Shown: positions 38,101-49,800 of the stretch, piece after piece
Layout of the letters: the number at the start of each line of letters is the position of its first letter
How positions within the stretch are numbered: the first letter of the stretch is position 1
DNA from: Nautilus pompilius
Lineage: Eukaryota; Mollusca; Cephalopoda; Nautilida; Nautilidae
Length of the DNA stretch: 64,000 nucleotides
Assembly (NCBI GenBank): GCA_018389105.1
Contig: JACATO010002144.1
Location: 310,001 to 374,000 of the forward strand
Reading direction: 5' to 3'
Program-made: the position numbers and the translations under genes
Notes under the pieces: generated by a model
Told to the model about the DNA's origin: nothing
The model's input: only the letters and a program-made list of their open reading frames with translations
The model's database searches: none

Positions 38101-38830
38101 CCATGCTACTGTGGCTTCCATTCCACCCATCAGAATTTCATAGTAGATCATGCCACTATAAACGTACAGATGCTTGTAATGGGAAGAAACACTACGCTTG
38201 CAGAATTTTGATTGTTGTGCTTTTGCTCTCACTAGTTTGAGCTTTATCAAAATGAAAACAGCAAAACTATACCAGTAGATGTGCCACACGAGAAGAAAAT
38301 CCTGGTTGGGTGGTCCTTGAATCAAAAAATGAGCAAAGGTTGATGATGTTTTTAAATGGACAGACACATGGAGGAAATGCACTGGAGAAAATTTGTGGCT
38401 AAAAGAAAAAAGAAACCTTTTAAAGGGCCAAAATGGGAGATGGTTGGTAGTTGGTTTTTATAGATCCAGCATATTAGTGGCTGCCAAATATTACTTGCTA
38501 GGGTGTTGCCTGGCAGAATGAAACATTCAAGGATACAGGTTTGGTCTTGGTTTATTTTTATGCCTAGAAACCTAGTGTAATTTAAAATGAAACTTTAACC
38601 TAGTTCAGCCAGTCCACCATATTAGTTGTAAATTTGACTTCCATTTAATCTGTTTTCTTTCTTAGCCGAAAGTGATATCTGATACTGAGGAAGCGGAGTT
38701 GGCCCGTCATTTGGAGCGGCTGGAAGAGAAGAGCCGAGAAATATCTGGTGATGATGACACTGATGAATATGGAGATGATGATGATGATGATGATGAAGAA
38801 CCAAAGCCAAAGCCAAAGGTGGATGTTTGA
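25864..38830 (+). CDS. EIF2S1: Eukaryotic translation initiation factor 2 subunit alpha (eIF2-alpha)
   Basis: The alpha subunit of the eIF2 GTPase that delivers initiator tRNA to the 40S ribosome; phosphorylation of its Ser51 by stress kinases (GCN2, PERK, PKR, HRI) lowers translation. Coding exons: 25864-26101, 32014-32093, 33427-33575, 35089-35195, 36319-36416, 37135-37278, 38666-38830. All introns are GT-AG, the phases fit, and the total is 327 codons including stop (326 residues; human 315). The S1-type RNA-binding domain is at the N-terminus (MGLTCRFY ... [20 protein letters not shown]). The regulatory serine is residue 51, in [10 protein letters not shown], fully conserved. The helical domain (exons 3-5) and the alpha/beta C-terminal domain ([11 protein letters not shown] ... 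[13 protein letters not shown]) follow. The C-terminus is an acidic Asp-rich tail and a KPKPK end, longer than in vertebrates. Introns 1 and 2 are enlarged by transposons. Confidence 0.97.
26940..27421 (+). mobile_element. hAT transposon relic (3' end)
   Basis: The plus-strand frame from about 26.95 kb reads [19 protein letters not shown] then RSGLTDMHA, the C-terminal hAT dimerisation block (usual form STYxCEQLFSxMKxxKSxxRxxLTDEHL). Interruptions follow. At 27407-27421 AGGTTGCCTATGCCTG resembles a hAT 3' terminus. Only the 3' third is present. It ends about 260 bp before the separate hAT element at 27681. Confidence 0.7.
27681..29882 (-). mobile_element. hAT transposon with intact ends and perfect 8-bp target duplication
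   Basis: The terminal inverted repeats CAGGGGTGGGGAAC / GTTCCCCACCCCTG are identical over 14 bases and are flanked by direct copies of AGCTAAAC (27673-27680 and 29883-29890), the 8-bp duplication typical of hAT. The 2.2-kb element carries a degenerate transposase on the minus strand, inside EIF2S1 intron 2. Confidence 0.92.
28051..29307 (-). pseudogene. hAT transposase of the GTF2IRD2/ZBED-like type, inactivated
   Basis: One frame runs through most of the region on the minus strand. Recognisable parts: a [17 protein letters not shown] segment (remnant of the BED finger end), [19 protein letters not shown] (first catalytic Asp), [19 protein letters not shown] (second Asp) and [11 protein letters not shown]. 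In-frame stops occur at about 28972, 28880 and 28507, so it is dead, but the small number of lesions fits the intact ends. The far C-terminal dimerisation block is weak or absent. Confidence 0.8.
30950..31200 (-). repeat. tRNA-derived SINE candidate
   Basis: On the minus strand GACGGCATGGTTAGATTGCT (A-box-like) is followed by CCCAAGTTTAATACCC (B-box-like), then a GC-richer tail reaching about 30990. It stands out from the surrounding AT-rich intron of EIF2S1. Confidence 0.4.
32014..32093 (+). CDS. EIF2S1: EIF2S1 coding exon 2
   Basis: Acceptor CTTTTCAG, donor ACA|GTAAGT. Encodes [18 protein letters not shown] and the rest of the S1-to-helical linker; ends in phase 0. Confidence 0.95.
33427..33575 (+). 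CDS. EIF2S1: EIF2S1 coding exon 3
   Basis: Acceptor CACCTTTCAG; encodes [17 protein letters not shown] ... YEAFKLAV (helical domain) and ends GTCAC|GTAGGT in phase 2. Confidence 0.95.
35089..35195 (+). CDS. EIF2S1: EIF2S1 coding exon 4
   Basis: Acceptor TTGCTTTTAG; encodes [19 protein letters not shown] ... [12 protein letters not shown]; donor GCAG|GTAGGC, phase 1. Confidence 0.95.
36319..36416 (+). CDS. EIF2S1: EIF2S1 coding exon 5
   Basis: Acceptor TTTTAATCAG; encodes [19 protein letters not shown] ... EMLPIK; donor AAG|GTGAGC, phase 0. Confidence 0.95.
37135..37278 (+). CDS. EIF2S1: EIF2S1 coding exon 6
   Basis: Acceptor TTCTTTTTAG; 48 codons, [20 protein letters not shown] ... GGLFNIHMA; donor GCA|GTAAGT. 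Confidence 0.95.
37401..37424. repeat. (GA)n microsatellite
   Basis: GA run in the last intron of EIF2S1; it opens a short unrelated frame. Confidence 0.85.
38666..38830 (+). CDS. EIF2S1: EIF2S1 coding exon 7 and stop
   Basis: Acceptor [32 protein letters not shown], then an acidic run encoded by a GAT repeat (38770-38800) and KPKPKVDV before TGA. An AATAAA follows at about 38958, with others later. Confidence 0.95.
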   Translation, partial: PKVISDTEEAELARHLERLEEKSREISGDDDTDEYGDDDDDDDEEPKPKPKVDV

Positions 38831-39884
38831 ATGAGCCATAGTGCAAGACCAAAAAAATTTAAATTCTGGGATTGTCACCTTATTTCAGAGGTTGCTGGCG
38901 GTGGGTATTAGAGCACCAGCTAACATATTTATTGTATATTATGTGAATGCAGCTGACAATAAAGGAGCAATTTCTAGGTGGCCTCATTTTTGTTGTTGTC
39001 CTTTTCATTCTGCTTGTTCTTGAAGAGATGTAGTCATCAGGAATAATTGGAAACATTTGATTCACTCCATCAGTTGGTTTATATTTGTTATGACATGCTT
39101 TTAAATGAAAGAAGACAACCTATTACTAAATAGTAATTAATTTTAGTGAGAAATCAGCAGATTGCAAGCAAAATATAATTTTTCTAATTAGACTTTAATA
39201 AAATGAAACAGGTCTATTGTAGCAAAAGGCACTTGCAAGTTACTCATCAAGATAGCTGCAATTTTGAACTGCGACAGAATACAGTCGTAGTGGGGAATTG
39301 TGTGATTGATGCTTCAGAAGTACTGCCAAGTAGTTTCAAATGTAAATTTAAAAGATACTCTGGTGATGCCCTTATACTATGTGTAGAACACATCTGATTT
39401 GTAGAATCTTTTGAGACCCTTTATGAACTAGTGGCTGAGTATGAGGGACCCCATCAAATTCTATTCCTGTTTGATTTGACTTGGTTTGGTAACCTTCCAC
39501 AGCATAGTTTCTTAATCTTCTAAACCAGTCCATCTGCGTGCATCACAGAACATGGTCACCAACTTAGTGATAATGGGATTGCAAATCAGAATCAGCCTGC
39601 AGAATTTCTTTTCCGATGCAAGCCAAGTTTAAAAAATCCATTTTCACTCATTGCCATGATTACAAACAGGTTTCGTAAAAAGCTTTCCTTCTTTTTTTAA
39701 AAAATATTTTATGCAAATTTGCTAAGGTATCTCTCAAGCATTTTAACATTTGGGAATAAATTTTTTAAAAAATGAATAATTTTCATGTCTGACCTTTTTA
39801 ATGCACAAATGTTTGGTGTGTACAGAATTTTTTTTGTTCACGTAAATTTTCAGTGGAAAGTGCACAGGGGATACGGCTCAGCTA
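38831..39884. other. Tail-to-tail intergenic interval: 3' UTR of EIF2S1 and of the convergent gene
   Basis: Contains AATAAA-type hexamers on the plus strand near 38958 and 39196, and AT-rich DNA. No other coding feature seen. Confidence 0.5.
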
Positions 39885-40382
39885 TCAATAAATGTTGGCT
39901 ATTTTAGCCAGTGTGTCCAGCATCGTTTCATCAATGTCTATGTGTGGTGCGATTTCACGGGTTCTGGCACTTGTGATGAGAACCTCCCGGGTTTTTTTCT
40001 CCAGGTCAATGGCAGCATACACGACCTCCATCACATTCTCGTGGTCTACCCCCTCGATTGCGCAGTTAACAAAGATTTGTTCCGCAAGCTTGCGCCGGTA
40101 GAAGTCTCCCCTGTTGCCTGATTGACCCACATCATGGTGCATCCCGGTCAGGTACATCAGAACCTCATCTATTGATGTGATCCGCCACGTCTTCAGCATT
40201 TGTGTGTTGTTCAGCATCTGGATGAATTTCTGGAGGCAGACCTGTGCAATACGGTTGTAGGTGGACACTGAGACCATCCGATCCACCCGTGGGGTGATAG
40301 AGTTGGGAAGGACAAGAGATTCATCCTCTGGATTGATCAGTTTATATTTCTGTGGTATGCTCATCTGTAGATCAGCTACTAA
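39885..40382 (-). CDS. Last exon of an unrecognised conserved-looking gene
   Basis: An open frame of 165 codons ends in a stop at 39885. It has ordinary coding composition, clearly more GC-rich than the flanks, and begins at a good acceptor (CCAATTCACAG, AG 40384-40383) with LVADLQMSIPQKYKLINPED. It lacks low-complexity sequence and is predicted mostly helical: VDRMVSVSTYNRIAQVCLQK, MLKTWRITSIDEVLMYLTG, RKLAEQIFVNCAIEGVDHEN, VVYAAIDLEKKTREVLI, DIDETMLDTLAKIANIY. I do not recognise the family. The frame stays open upstream to 40442 and could alternatively start at a Met there (MKMFLSLCRLN), but the splice acceptor and change in composition favour an exon. The exon starts with one base completing a codon, so the preceding exon must end in phase 2. 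Confidence 0.7.
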   Translation of the reverse strand, partial: LVADLQMSIPQKYKLINPEDESLVLPNSITPRVDRMVSVSTYNRIAQVCLQKFIQMLNNTQMLKTWRITSIDEVLMYLTGMHHDVGQSGNRGDFYRRKLAEQIFVNCAIEGVDHENVMEVVYAAIDLEKKTREVLITSARTREIAPHIDIDETMLDTLAKIANIY

Positions 40383-41940
40383 CCTGTGAATTGGACAAAT
40401 GTTGCCAATATTTAGTCTACACAATGAAAGAAACATCTTCAAGTGATATCAGTTAAAGTACATGCATCCTAGATGAATTTTATATTTTTTTGATTTCTCT
40501 CTTTTCCAAATATCCTTTGTTTTCAGAAATATCTTTAATATTTATTACACAGATATTAAAAGGGGTCTTCCAATACTCAGAAAAGGTCTGGTGGATTTTA
40601 TGGGATTAAACCAGAAAAACAAAATCTTTTGAGTTTGGTGTATAGATATCTGAGCGGTGAACTAATAGAGGTTGACAAAGTGAAGATTTTTCATTGTATG
40701 CTTGTATTTAGCTAAGGTTTAATGATGGATCTTTAGCTACAGCAAGTCACCAGGGGTGTTGGTTAACAGGATTGGCATGAACCAACTTAGACTAGTGGTG
40801 GAAATTTCCTTAACCAGAGGTTAAGCCCTGATGATAACATCCTGCTTTTTTGCTATAAACTAAACTAAATAGTTATAATCTTGGTTTTCTGGGCATGTTC
40901 CTTAGCATTTATCCAGAAAAGCTGCTGCTGCTTTTGTTTTCTCTTGTGGAACTAACTGAAGGTCAGTTGATAGCTTGAGTATTTGTAACTGTTGATTTAC
41001 ATTATCTACAAGAGAAAAAACAGGATTGAAGGGGGGTGGGGTTCAGATTTTTATAATTAAAAGAAAAAAACATGTTTCCAAATTGTTTCTTAGCCTTTGC
41101 AAGGTTGGTAGCCATCATTGTTTAGACAAGGCCCCATGTGGCATGGACATGTTTGACATTGAGTCGACTAATTCTTGGTATTTAGCTGTTGTCTCATCAC
41201 AAAGCTGAATCTAGTTCATTAAATCTTTTGATGTATTTTGCAGGCTTATGATAGTTTTGATTCTGCCCTTCCATGTTCATACTATTTGATGCTCCTAAGT
41301 CCAGAAAAAACCTAAAATTAAATGTGCTAAGGGGCTGCAGTTTCCAAATATGAATTAATTTATAATAATTGGTGATAACAAAGGGGACATCAAACGTTTA
41401 CTGTTTGGAAAACTATCCTGTCTCCTGAGTATACATAATCAAATGGTGAGATTGAAGATAACCATTAGATATTTCAAATAGTTTAGAATGAAGTAGACTT
41501 AATTTCCTTATTTAAATAAGCATCAGCAAAGCCACCTCCAGAAACCCAGAATGCTTAGCAAATTGTAAACTTAATTCTCTCTTTCAGCATGAGTAACCAG
41601 AAAATTAGCCATACACTACCTTAACACTGCTTTATGGTTGTTAATTTATCTCATGACGACGATTTGTTTGTAAACAGTAACAGGGGAGATAATTTCTTGA
41701 TAGCTCTCTATATACATATACTTTTGAAATTGGTGAATGGTAATTGTGGGGTTTCAAACAACAAAATTAATGTATTTTTATATGCAAAAATCAGATTCCT
41801 ATTTTAATTTGAGGTAGTTTTGCTTAATCAACATCTTGGATGATTCACAAAAGCTTATTTGTTAACAAAACTAGATTTCCAGGAATAGCATTAAACTTTC
41901 AAACAAAATTTAAATTCATCACAAGCCCCCCATCACTCAC

Positions 41941-41970
41941 AAATCTTGAAGATACTGTGCATGAGGGAGT
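41941..41970 (-). CDS. Possible 30-bp internal exon of the unrecognised gene
   Basis: A strong pyrimidine-rich acceptor (TTTTTTTCTTTTAAATGCAG) and a good donor (ATTT|GTGAGT) enclose 30 bp between the candidate first exon and the last exon. The correct frame is unclear: joined to 42566-42613 it reads TPSCTVSSRF, but the last exon needs a phase-2 partner, so at least one more exon or a different junction is required. Confidence 0.25.
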
Positions 41971-42565
41971 CTGCATTTAAAAGAAAAAAATTGTTGTACA
42001 CACATTTCCTAAATCGTCTTTGGGTTTCGAGCATCCAGAAAACTAGCCCAAAAATGAAATTCTCCCGTTTGGATTTTAGATATCCAAGGGAATGTACACA
42101 CATCAAGAGCATGTGAACAATAAGGGATTCTTTCCATTGTATAGACTTAGTATTTCTAAGTCATAAATTAGCCGAAGTTTTAAAATGTAAAGGGAATTAA
42201 AGAGCACTGGGGAGAAGAACGTCTAGTTCATCTTGGCTCTCTCCCTCTCACACACACACACAACTGGAGAAAGCTGAGACAGCAAAAGTTTTTCTCAGAG
42301 TAACTAATAGAAAAAATGCTCAAGACTCAGTACTGGATATTCCTATTCTACTTAGTGCAATATTAGAAAAGGATTTTTACAGCCCTCCCCTTTTTTTTAA
42401 ATATCAGTATCAAGAAGATAAACAAACCTTTTTTTTTTTTTTTTTAAAATTTAATTTCAAATTTTAATAAAAATCTTTTTCTTATTATCAGAACTAAACC
42501 CTTTGAAATGCTGGAAAAATGTCCTCACAATATTTTTTTCTGTTTGATGTAGTTTGTAATCTTAC

Positions 42566-42613
42566 ATTTTCATCGTCAAGGTTATACCCCGAGTCCGTAC
42601 CCGTGGAGCGCAT
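42566..42613 (-). CDS. Probable first coding exon of the unrecognised gene
   Basis: ATG followed by 15 codons (MRSTGTDSGYNLDDEN) ending at AAT|GTAAGA, an accepted donor. The short stretch is CpG-containing in an AT-rich setting, and lies upstream of and on the same strand as 39885-40382. It could instead be the start of a separate small gene. Confidence 0.4.
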
Positions 42614-43716
42614 TTTGTTTTGGTCAAAGTATCAAAACATTTGTTGAAGGGGAGGAACCACCCATATGTAGCACAGCTGGTATTGAAAGGGTTAAAGAAA
42701 ACTCTCCATTGGAAATATAAATCATTACTTTGTAGTAACCATTTTCCTCCTCTTTTGAAAGCTAGTTTTGGAGGCGGCGGGGAGAGTTAATGGGCATTTA
42801 CTGAAGAAAAAAAAAAAAGGGTTAACGATAGGTTCACCTGTCCCCACTTTTTAATTCTAGGGAATGTTGAAGTTGCAAAAAATAGAACCATTAATTGTTC
42901 CTTTTATAAGTTCAATCTCAAGCTCCATCTACAGTAATGAGACCCGCTGTCACTATACTGAACTTTTTTTTCAAATGTACAGAGATAGTCAAAGGCAAAG
43001 TGAGAGGGGGGGAAAGTGCACTATCCTGAATACTGCCAACATCAGGAAAGCTGGCTAGTGATGGAGATTACAGGCTGCTGTAGGGGAAATTCAGCACAAC
43101 ATACCCTTCCCTCTGCCGTTCTGCACATTGTTTCTATCAATTTGATAGCTGTGGGAAAGGTAATGGGCAGAAATTTGGTCAAAAAGACCACCGAAGACGC
43201 GCACTATGGCTAGAATTAGCTAAAAATTTTAATACTATCATAAATAAGATGAAGCAGACCATGAATATTGGTCTTTTTTGATTACTGCAGCCGTGTACAC
43301 AGAATACCATCTTATTTACAATCCACATGAGATTTTAAAGTTTCCAATCCTTTTTCTAATATTTCCCTTCTAAATAAAACAAGTGTTAAATATCATTTTA
43401 TTTTCTGGAAAAAAAAATGGTTAAGGAATGTATCGTTATCATCTAATATCTTCAAGTCCACGTAGTTTTTCAAAGTATTATTATGCAATGTATTGTAGAA
43501 TGCTAGAAAACTGATGGCCCCAAGCAGTTTGCCAGTGTCCAATGGAAACCAAAACTTATTTTATAAATACGTAACACAGTAATCCACACTACTGCTAATG
43601 GTCCAGATCCTCACTGGTTTCCAGGCACAAGAAATTATTACTTTGTTAATGTTTTATAAAAAAAAAAAATTCAGGTATTAAACCAAAAATAAAATCAGAT
43701 TGGTGAGCCAGATGCA

Positions 43717-43827
43717 TCAAACGTATTCTTGAGGTTTGATATAGGTGTTGTTGTCCATCATGATGCGGTCTACTCCGGGTCCATAGTAATCGATCACGTA
43801 ATCTGAGCCATCCGATGGTTTCAGTAC
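43717..43827 (-). CDS. TM2D1: TM2D1 exon 6 and stop
   Basis: Acceptor TAACTTGCAG; VLKPSDGSDYVIDYYGPGVD, then RIMMDNNTYIKPQEYV and TGA. Phase 0 start. Confidence 0.93.
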   Translation of the reverse strand, partial: VLKPSDGSDYVIDYYGPGVDRIMMDNNTYIKPQEYV

Positions 43828-46800
43828 CTGCAAGTTATAGACTGAGGTAAGTAGATTTAAAAACTGCCAAGAATTAAGGAGGTACTGAGCCTTCAAAATT
43901 AACAGTCTTTAGTGTGTTCATAAAATAAATGAGAAAAATGTATAATTACCGTGAGCTTACATAAAATGAGAATCCAGTCAAAACCTGTTTGTATAGGACC
44001 ACTCATAGGAGCTATCTACAGTGGAGTCTTAAATCAGGAAGACATGATAAAAAGTGTATACCCAGCACATGTTTCTAGCTACGTATCATCACAATCACCT
44101 TTGTAATGATATATGCGCTCTCTCTAAGTAAGTTGATGATACATACATTTATCCAAGTTGTAGTTCTGTTGACGTAAGTACCAAAATGTTCCTGCAGATC
44201 CAATTAACAGGCAAGTGCAATCTACCTGTAGAATATCAGTCACCATTCTAGCTTAAGTCCTTGTTTTTTTTTAAAATATTTTTAACTTGGGCTGAGATAG
44301 CAATGCCAGTTTCTTCTGCTTCTGGACTCCCTCTATATTTCTTGTTGTTCATCTCTCAAGAGTCAGTGTTAACATAACTGAATCACTACTGCTGGGGAAC
44401 TTACTGTAAATTTGTTTAACACAATAAAATGAAAAAAATTGTTGCATGTCTGCTAATAATATATTACACAAGTAGGTTATGGTGTACAGAGAAGAGCGCT
44501 TAAGTTGGCTAGTCAGGTACCATGCAAGAGCAGACCACAATAAAGTTAATGATATTTTTGGGGGTTGGATAGTAATAGAGTAGTTTACTGACTGCAATGA
44601 GAATAACTGCACGTGCGCATCCTGCTTACTTGGTAATGTAGCATATTAGTAATTCATAGACAAAACACGATTCTCTTTCATGTATGCTAATTCTGGATAA
44701 TGTACTGAGGTGGTCATACACCATAATGAATAAAATGAGTGCACAAGAATGGCTCATCAATGACAAACGAGGAAAGATCGCTCATGCCTGCATTGTAACG
44801 ACCTCTGTCAGTGCGGTGTGCACGCATGCGCACAATAACTCTGGCAGGGCCAGCAAGGGAAACATCAGGCTGAGATGACAGAGCTGCAAGAGCATTCGGC
44901 ACTCACCACAGCCTTTTAAAGACTAACAGATGCCATCAATATCTGTAACCTTTCACTCAGTTTAGAGCAAAAATCACAGAGGTACAAGAATATTATTCTA
45001 TTACTTTGAGAAAACCAATGTGTCCAATACAGTTATTCTATTATTTAATCTAAAACAATGGTACTTTAAAATACTTAACAGTTCATTCTTGAAAATCTGT
45101 TTTAATATTCAAAAAAAATTATCCATAGAGCATAAAGACTGGTGTGAACCCAAACTTTGCAAGTTCTCTACTATTTTGTGTATTTCTTTTTAGCATGCAT
45201 GACCCCTTCGAATAGTCGTAATGATTACCTCTTCACTACATTCTAGTCATCAAAAAAGAGAGACTTTAATAATGCAGCATACCTGTGTTGCTATCAGTAA
45301 TATGTCCACAAGCTGACCAAGAAACATAAATCCAAGTGTGCTAAATTTTAGCAAACCTGAGGGAATAAAAAAAGTTAAAGATTTTTGTTGACAGACAAAT
45401 GACCCCTCAAAACAAGCAAGTACGTGCTTCTTTCTGTCCTCACCAAGAGAGCCTTAAATCGTCTTGTATTAATTGTTAGAAATGTGACACATTTGCCTAC
45501 AATTGTAACAATTTTTCTTTACAATCAATCATTTTTAGCTAATCTTTGAAAATTATCATAATTTTACTTTATTACGTAAAAATTAACTCTCTTTTTTTTA
45601 GCATGAAATTTGAAATGTACTTGAAAATAACTATTAAGTAAATCTTATTAGGCATTCAACTTAAATTCTGGCTTACCTGAGATTTAATTCACATGGAATT
45701 TTATACTGCGAAATAGATTCAAACAGATAAATAGACAAACTACAATTACATTTTTATATCCAATTTGTACAGCTTAATATAAGGTGCTCTAAATTAAACA
45801 AAAACAGACATTTAAATGCATTTACTTTTCATTTGAAGATAAATTCTAAATTTCATGGAGAATAGCTGTACACAAAATAGTGTACTGAGTTCATAGCGAA
45901 CCCTGAAACATTAAAATTTTTTTGTTTTGTTTTGAAGAGCAAATACCTCAGATAAGAGAAAGCATGAATAAAGTGCAAAATATTTCAATTCATATGTTGA
46001 ATCACTTTTACATATTTAGTCATAAATAGAAAAAAACCAAAGTAAATATAGATAACTAATTATATTGTTAAATCCTAATATAATATTGTGAAATGCACAA
46101 ATGCACAGAAGTCATGATACCAATCATTAACTGTAGACAGGTGACAGCCCTGTTATGTCTTTGTGTGACAGTGCCCCTTTTTCCTCGTGTGGTGATACGA
46201 ATTGGCCTGAATTTTAGCCACCCGTTCTTCATTCTACAAAACAGCAAAGCTGTTATGAAAACACTGCATCTTGTGGCTATGTAAAACAAGAACCATTCAA
46301 AATGTATGCACAATACTGCAGCATATAACCAACTAACATTTTTTACTCACACCACCACCAGAATGCAGCAACTTTAGTGATTGTTCCCAAAACATTGCAC
46401 ATTTTCTTCCACCATCACCTGTTTCATATTTTCACTTTCTAATACTGGTGTCTCTCTCTCTCTCTCTCTTATTGAAACAAATCTATGGCAAAAGAAAACT
46501 TCTTTAATAATAATAATAATAATAAAAATAACTAATATTTTTGATTTCCCACAGGACCTAAATAGGAAAGGAAACTCTGACCCAGGGTTGCTGATGTGAG
46601 CTAGCACTTGTGAGAAAATTGTAGTCAGAAAAGGGAAGAGCGAGCTGTAGCGTGGAGTCAGTTAGATGGAACCACTTGCCTATGGCGGGATATCCAAGGT
46701 AAAATCTGTCGATGCCAAACATTCCGAGGAAAATTGACAACAACAAAGCTATTTCAAAAGAATGACCATTTCTAGAAGAAAAAAGAAAATTCTATTTATT

Positions 46801-49800
46801 CACAACAAAATATGAAGTTAAAAAATGTACACGCGCACTTACACATTTAAAGCAGAACTACATGAAATCAAAAGGTTTTTATCCAGCATTAATTTAAAGA
46901 AAAAGAGTTTCCACAAGACAATGCTAAACTGATATACGGTTCAACATGAGATGATATCTGATGAAAAACATGCTACAAATGCTATTGGGGAGAGGAGAGA
47001 ACAACGCAGCGAGACAGAGGCTGTTCCCATGTTTTGTACAATGGCATCTGTTTTTGAAGCATTGCCTTGTGGGAAATTCCTTAATTATTGGCAGTTAAAA
47101 ACTTGTCTCATATTTCATACATAGTTTTTTAATGGTTTTGTTAAAGAATAAGTTCTAGAATATTACTGATGTGTACACATTTGTGATTTACCAATAATCA
47201 AAATTTGTTAGAAGAATGAAAAAATTATTTTTATCTAGAAATAGGACTGAAACACAGTGCATCATAATGAAGCAGGGTGCAAAATCCCCCCAAACTTACG
47301 TCCATTTACAAGAAACATCTTTGTAAAAGCCAATTGTAGTCCCGTTGTGTTTTGTTCCCCCACAGAATATTTCTGGTGCTGGTCGACAAGGCACTATTTT
47401 AAAAAGAAAAAAAGAATATTTTTTAAAGATTAAAAGTAATAAGTAAAAACTAGAACCAAGCACACATTTGGGTGTACGTGTGTGTGGTTTCTGCAGTTTG
47501 CAAACGAATGGGAAAACAAGTTTATATTGGCTCCAAAATCATTTGCAATTATCTTTCCAGCAATCTGAAATATGAACATTCAAAGGAAAATATTGCAAAA
47601 TAAAAGTCAAGGGAGGATAGATAACTAAGTAAACTCCATTTAAGATCTTGTTGTTTATGCTAGATTGTGTGTTAAAAATCTCCATTTGATCCTTTCAAGA
47701 AAATCATGATCCTCTCCCAAATCACAAACACTAATCTCATATTTCTGGAAAGTCATAATTAACAAATTACATTCTCTGCTCAGAATGTGCACAATGCAAG
47801 GGAATCCTGGATATAAATGTCAGGTTAGGACGTGCACATCGGATGTTACTAATTTCTCAAAACAGAACTGGCTAGTACCAAAAATATAATAGTAAGAAAG
47901 TCAGTTGGTGCTTGACAAAACTCGATTTTCATTTCTCCACACCACCAGTAGTTTGAAGTATGAAAATAATATGAAACAAAATATCATCTTTTGCTAGAAA
48001 CATGTTGAAACAGATATCTGAAAATTACTCTAGTGATACTTTAAATTTACATTTAAGAGAGAGAGGAAATATTAAATGTCATCCCAAAAGCTAATGGCTC
48101 CCGTTTTGTTTCGTTAATTGAAAGATTTTGGTGCAAATCACCAATTATTTAGCAGTTTTGTTTGCTTGGTAAAATAGTAGTCTCCTGTTCTTAAAGTGAT
48201 TTTTCTAATTTTGATGACTATGAACAGTTTGAAGTAAAGCCTAATACTTAAAGAAAAAGGAGAGTATACGCTAGATAAATATGAAAAAGTACAAGAGCCA
48301 CCCAATGAGATTCTTGATAGGTGAAATATCACAAGTGGCTGAAAGATGTGATATCATAGGTGGTTTATTTCCCTTTATTACAAGGAACAAGACTGCATAA
48401 TGCAAGTCCTCTGAGAATATGTTAATAATTTTGAAGGGTTAACACCTGGCTTAGTAATATTTTTTCTGGGGCTCACTTTAGATTCTGCATGTCTGCAGGT
48501 TCTTTGGTCCCCCTCTCACGTTCAGGCTACACTTCTCTCATCCTTGTCAACTGTCTGAATCCATGTTCATTTCACTTTTATCGCTATCAGTTACACTTCC
48601 CTGGTTATTGTCAGATGCAACAGACAAACGTTTTCTTCATTACACAATGTCCTGTCAACTGTCGTCATTTACTATTTCATGTGAAAAACCTTGTACATTC
48701 AGCTTTTGTAGATGGGAGAATAAGGAAATGAGAGAGAGAGAACACCTATGGTATCTTCCATTTTGGATATACTATATGCAAGATGGTACAAATAGCTCAC
48801 TTTCTGTGCACAAACACATACCAGGGGAGGGACAAAATTCACCAGATTAGACAATACTGCAGTAACTTAACTTCTGTTTAGCCATCTAGAAGTAACTTTA
48901 CATTGACATGTAGGCTGTCAGTAGGAAACCCTCCCCCCAACAGCGATTTTTTAAAACTACATATTAGCAAACAAGCCGGAAAGGGAGGTAACTCCACTTG
49001 CCTTTGACAGTTTTGGTATCTTTATCGCATCCTTTCGCTTGTTGAGTGTCTGGGTCTATTTCTGGAGAGTCACACAAATACCAGGTCAAAAATTAAGGCG
49101 AAATGAAACAGCCAGTAATTTCCAAAAACCGGAGGAGGAGGAGGAGGGGGGGGGAGGAGCAGTCATGCGAACTGTCTAGGTTCAATGTCAATGTCAGCAC
49201 GAGAGAGTAGCCGAGCACTTCTTGCCGCAGAACTCTCACCCACAAGCACGATGGTGCGTCAGCATCTCGAGATCCCCCAGACACTGGGGGGGGGGGTGGG
49301 GTTTGGTCCAGGAATCTCCGTTTGCCAACCAGTCCACAGCATCTCGAGATCCCCCCAGACACTGGGGGGGGGGGGGGTTGTGGTCCAGGAATCTCCGTTT
49401 GCCAACCCCCCCCCCGTCCACAGCATCTCGAGATGCTGAAAACACACACACACAAACGATCCGTCTGCTTCCAGTAGTTCATACAGAGAATGGCAAGAGT
49501 CGAGCAGGATGTGGTAGGCAGCTATGGTATATACTGTACCACAGAATCTAACAACAACAACAACAACAACAGACGCCCGCCGGTTACAGAGCATCATCTG
49601 GAACGCGCTCCTTAGTTGTTGTTCTCGTCCCCGCTACCATCCATCCATCCATCGGTTTGTCGACACAGGATGTCGCCTCACGAGGAATGGTAACCGACCA
49701 GCCACGATGGGAGTGCTGCCGTCCTATCCTCGGAAGGGGAGGGGGGAGAGAGAGAGAGAGAGGAGCCATTAACCCTCCAGCAACGCCCAGCCGCGTCTCA

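Larger units (their letters stand above)
40385..43716. other. Introns of the unrecognised gene and 3' flank of TM2D1
   Basis: Apart from the candidate exons at 41941-41970 and 42566-42613, I see only AT-rich sequence with a dispersed GGGAGATAAT motif at 41681, a CA run near 42250 and poly-T tracts around 42390-42445. Confidence 0.4.

Noticed and set aside
49093..49482. Proline-rich minus-strand frame and its shadows upstream of TM2D1 exon 2
   Set aside because: It is produced by the C/G-rich tandem repeat and stops just before the true exon; TM2D1 homology continues instead from 50250-50338.
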